From Nothopassalora personata (Eukaryota; Ascomycota; Dothideomycetes; Mycosphaerellales; Mycosphaerellaceae): a DNA stretch of 64,000 nt. Position numbers and translations under genes: made by a program. Of this stretch, positions 62,719-64,000 are shown one piece after another (the first letter of the stretch is position 1; every line of letters begins with the position of its first letter). Below the pieces are notes generated by a model that ran no database searches, was not told the DNA's origin, and saw only the letters and a program-made list of their open reading frames with translations. The DNA is taken from assembly GCA_033816765.1 (NCBI GenBank), contig CM066292.1, forward strand, positions 4,402,001-4,466,000. The letters run 5' to 3'.

Positions 62719-63837
62719 TTACAAAATCTCCTTCAACTTCTGCTTCTGGTCTGCTGTCAGACTGGTTGGGAACTTGATCTTCACGCCAACGACAAAGTCG
62801 CCTCGCGCGCTGGGCGTCTTGCTCTTGGGCATGCCCAAGCCCGGGTATCGTTCTGTCCACTCCGGTTGCGTGGGGCCAGCGCTTGACACAGATATCTGCT
62901 TGCCGTCGATCGTCTGTACTGTTCGCTTCCAGCCGGTCAAAGCCTCTTTCAGATCGATCTCGACAGTGTGCTTGATGTCGTCCCCGTCCCGCGTAAACAG
63001 AGGGTGTGCCTTCTCCTTAACGATGAAGTGTAAATCTTGTACGCCGCCCTCGACTTGATCGCCCATATCCGGATACTTGATCTTCGAGCCCGCCTTCAAG
63101 CCGCGCTTGATCGGCACGCTGAGGATCTTATCTTCTGTGTTCTGCTTGCCGCTGCTGGAGTCGTACGTCTTGCGTTGTACTTTGAGCTTCTTCGACGCGC
63201 CATTGAAGATGTCTTCCAGCGACACGGGAAGTGGCTTCTCCACGACAGTGGTCTCAACCTCAGGCTCTCGTCGTCGTCCCCCAAAGCCGCTTGCTCCTCT
63301 TGATCCAGCCCCAGGCCGTGCACCAGCAAACCCGCCAGCGCCTCCGAATGACTGGAAGCCACTGAAGAGGTCGTCGTCGTCTCCACCACCCATGCCGGCT
63401 CCTCCTCCGCGCATGAATTCCGCGAATATGTCCTTGGGATCACTGAAGCCTCCAAAACCGCGAGGACCGCCTCCACCTCCAGTGCTGAAGTGGAAGGTCC
63501 TCGCACCACCCCCACCTCCTCCTGGCATACCTCCAAATCCTCCAAACCCGCCTGGCATTCCTCCTCCGCCCGCTAATGGATTCTCTCCACCAGCTTCGGG
63601 CGGAGGGCCAGCCTTGCCTGTGATGAAGTCGTATCCGTAGTTGTCATAGTTCTTGCGCTTCTCGGGATCAGACAGGATCTCGAATGCCTCTGAAATCTCT
63701 TTGAACTTCTCCGCACCGGCAGGGTTCTTGTCGGGGTGGTTCTTGAGAGCGCCTTTCCGATATGCCTTCTTGATGTCTTCCTGCGTCGCCGTCGGTGACA
63801 CGCCGAGGCGGTCGTATAGCTTTGTGTCTGCGACCAT
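62719..63837 (-). CDS. Sis1/Psi1-type class B J-protein (Hsp40 co-chaperone)
   Basis: 372 residues. J domain at 1-70 with the HPD triad at residues 34-36 (KNHPDKNP), which stimulates Hsp70 ATPase. A Gly/Phe-rich linker (about 75-190, with [12 protein letters not shown] and [15 protein letters not shown]) is followed by two C-terminal beta domains ([56 protein letters not shown]) and a terminal dimerisation segment ([14 protein letters not shown]). No CxxCxGxG zinc finger, so class B like yeast Sis1, S. pombe Psi1 and human DNAJB1. Cytosol/nucleus. Start ATG 63837 gives a complete J domain; no intron is seen. Single exon, intact. Confidence 0.96.
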   Translation of the reverse strand: MVADTKLYDRLGVSPTATQEDIKKAYRKGALKNHPDKNPAGAEKFKEISEAFEILSDPEKRKNYDNYGYDFITGKAGPPPEAGGENPLAGGGGMPGGFGGFGGMPGGGGGGARTFHFSTGGGGGPRGFGGFSDPKDIFAEFMRGGGAGMGGGDDDDLFSGFQSFGGAGGFAGARPGAGSRGASGFGGRRREPEVETTVVEKPLPVSLEDIFNGASKKLKVQRKTYDSSSGKQNTEDKILSVPIKRGLKAGSKIKYPDMGDQVEGGVQDLHFIVKEKAHPLFTRDGDDIKHTVEIDLKEALTGWKRTVQTIDGKQISVSSAGPTQPEWTERYPGLGMPKSKTPSARGDFVVGVKIKFPTSLTADQKQKLKEIL

Positions 63838-64000
63838 CGTCTCGTGACGTGTTCAAGTAAAAGTAATTAGGGTATTGTTGAAGTGTCGGCCGTACATAGG
63901 CCTTTCTAATCTGATTCGTCAATGGTTCAAGTGTTGTTCAAGGCTGGAAGAGAGAGGCGAATTGAGTTGCAGAGTGTCACAAAGGAAGCAGCAGTGTGAT
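63838..64000. promoter_or_regulatory. upstream region of the J-protein gene
   Basis: 163 bp before the start codon up to the window edge, holding its 5' UTR and proximal promoter. No heat-shock element is clear enough to mark. Confidence 0.3.

Noticed and set aside
63077..63640. Pro-rich plus-strand frame of 187 codons
   Set aside because: Shadow of the Gly/Phe-rich region of the DnaJ gene; the proline runs are glycine codons read in reverse.

Overview
The window comes from a filamentous ascomycete (Pezizomycotina, perhaps Dothideomycetes). The grounds are short GTAAGT...AG introns, a fungal gene set (arylsulfotransferase-like protein, GAR synthetase, MINDY deubiquitinase, Sis1-type J-protein) and massive CpA-to-TpA decay of repeats, the signature of repeat-induced point mutation (RIP). 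About three quarters of the window is transposable elements nested in each other; the host genes form islands between them.

Layout. 1-4922: a RIP-mutated Gypsy fragment (G1-like) lying in a RIP-mutated, reverse-oriented Copia fragment, and itself split by a fresh 2.4-kb gag-only element, G3 (1727-4138, identical LTRs, duplicated CTAAC). 4923-8088: a decayed divergent gene pair, an amidase (-) and an MFS transporter (+). 8089-22834: a block inside the MFS gene, made of two Mutator-like terminal-inverted-repeat elements with 10-bp target duplications; the first is split by a RIP-mutated reverse G2 Gypsy (8541-22175), whose 5' LTR is split by an intact G1 Gypsy (15288-21982, GGTTT duplicated). 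22835-32917: host island with the MFS tail, an arylsulfotransferase-like protein, GAR synthetase and a MINDY deubiquitinase. 32918-61407: a RIP-mutated Copia element (TGTAG duplicated) swollen to 28.5 kb. It carries a RIP-mutated G2 (36051-43470, holding a clean solo LTR) and a RIP-mutated G1 (46154-59906, CTAGG duplicated), and that G1 is interrupted by an intact G2 (47714-54879, ATACT duplicated). 61408-64000: host sequence ending in a Sis1/Psi1-type DnaJ gene.

Two age layers are plain: an old layer full of TAG/TAA stops, and a young layer (G1, G2, G3, one solo LTR) without RIP and with LTRs that look identical. Every young insertion sits inside old RIP-mutated repeat. G1 and G2 both carry a C-terminal chromodomain, which suggests heterochromatin-directed integration. 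The young copies imply that RIP is weak, absent or rarely triggered now.

The most unusual system is in the 3' ends of the Gypsy elements. G1, G2, G3 and the RIP-mutated copies all carry, between the last sense gene and the 3' LTR, an extra gene on the opposite strand. It encodes a cysteine cluster (in G3 an exact Zn(II)2Cys6 spacing) followed by a coiled coil; in G1 it has three spliceosomal introns. In G2 copies with near-identical gag-pol, this antisense gene and the adjoining U3 differ from copy to copy, and each U3 has its own short tandem repeat array. I infer a swappable cassette in which the element may encode a regulator of its own LTR. G2 copies also hold an antisense tRNA-like unit with intact Pol III A and B boxes just after pol. 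Both gag-pol junctions carry the same G GGA AAA candidate -1 frameshift heptamer.
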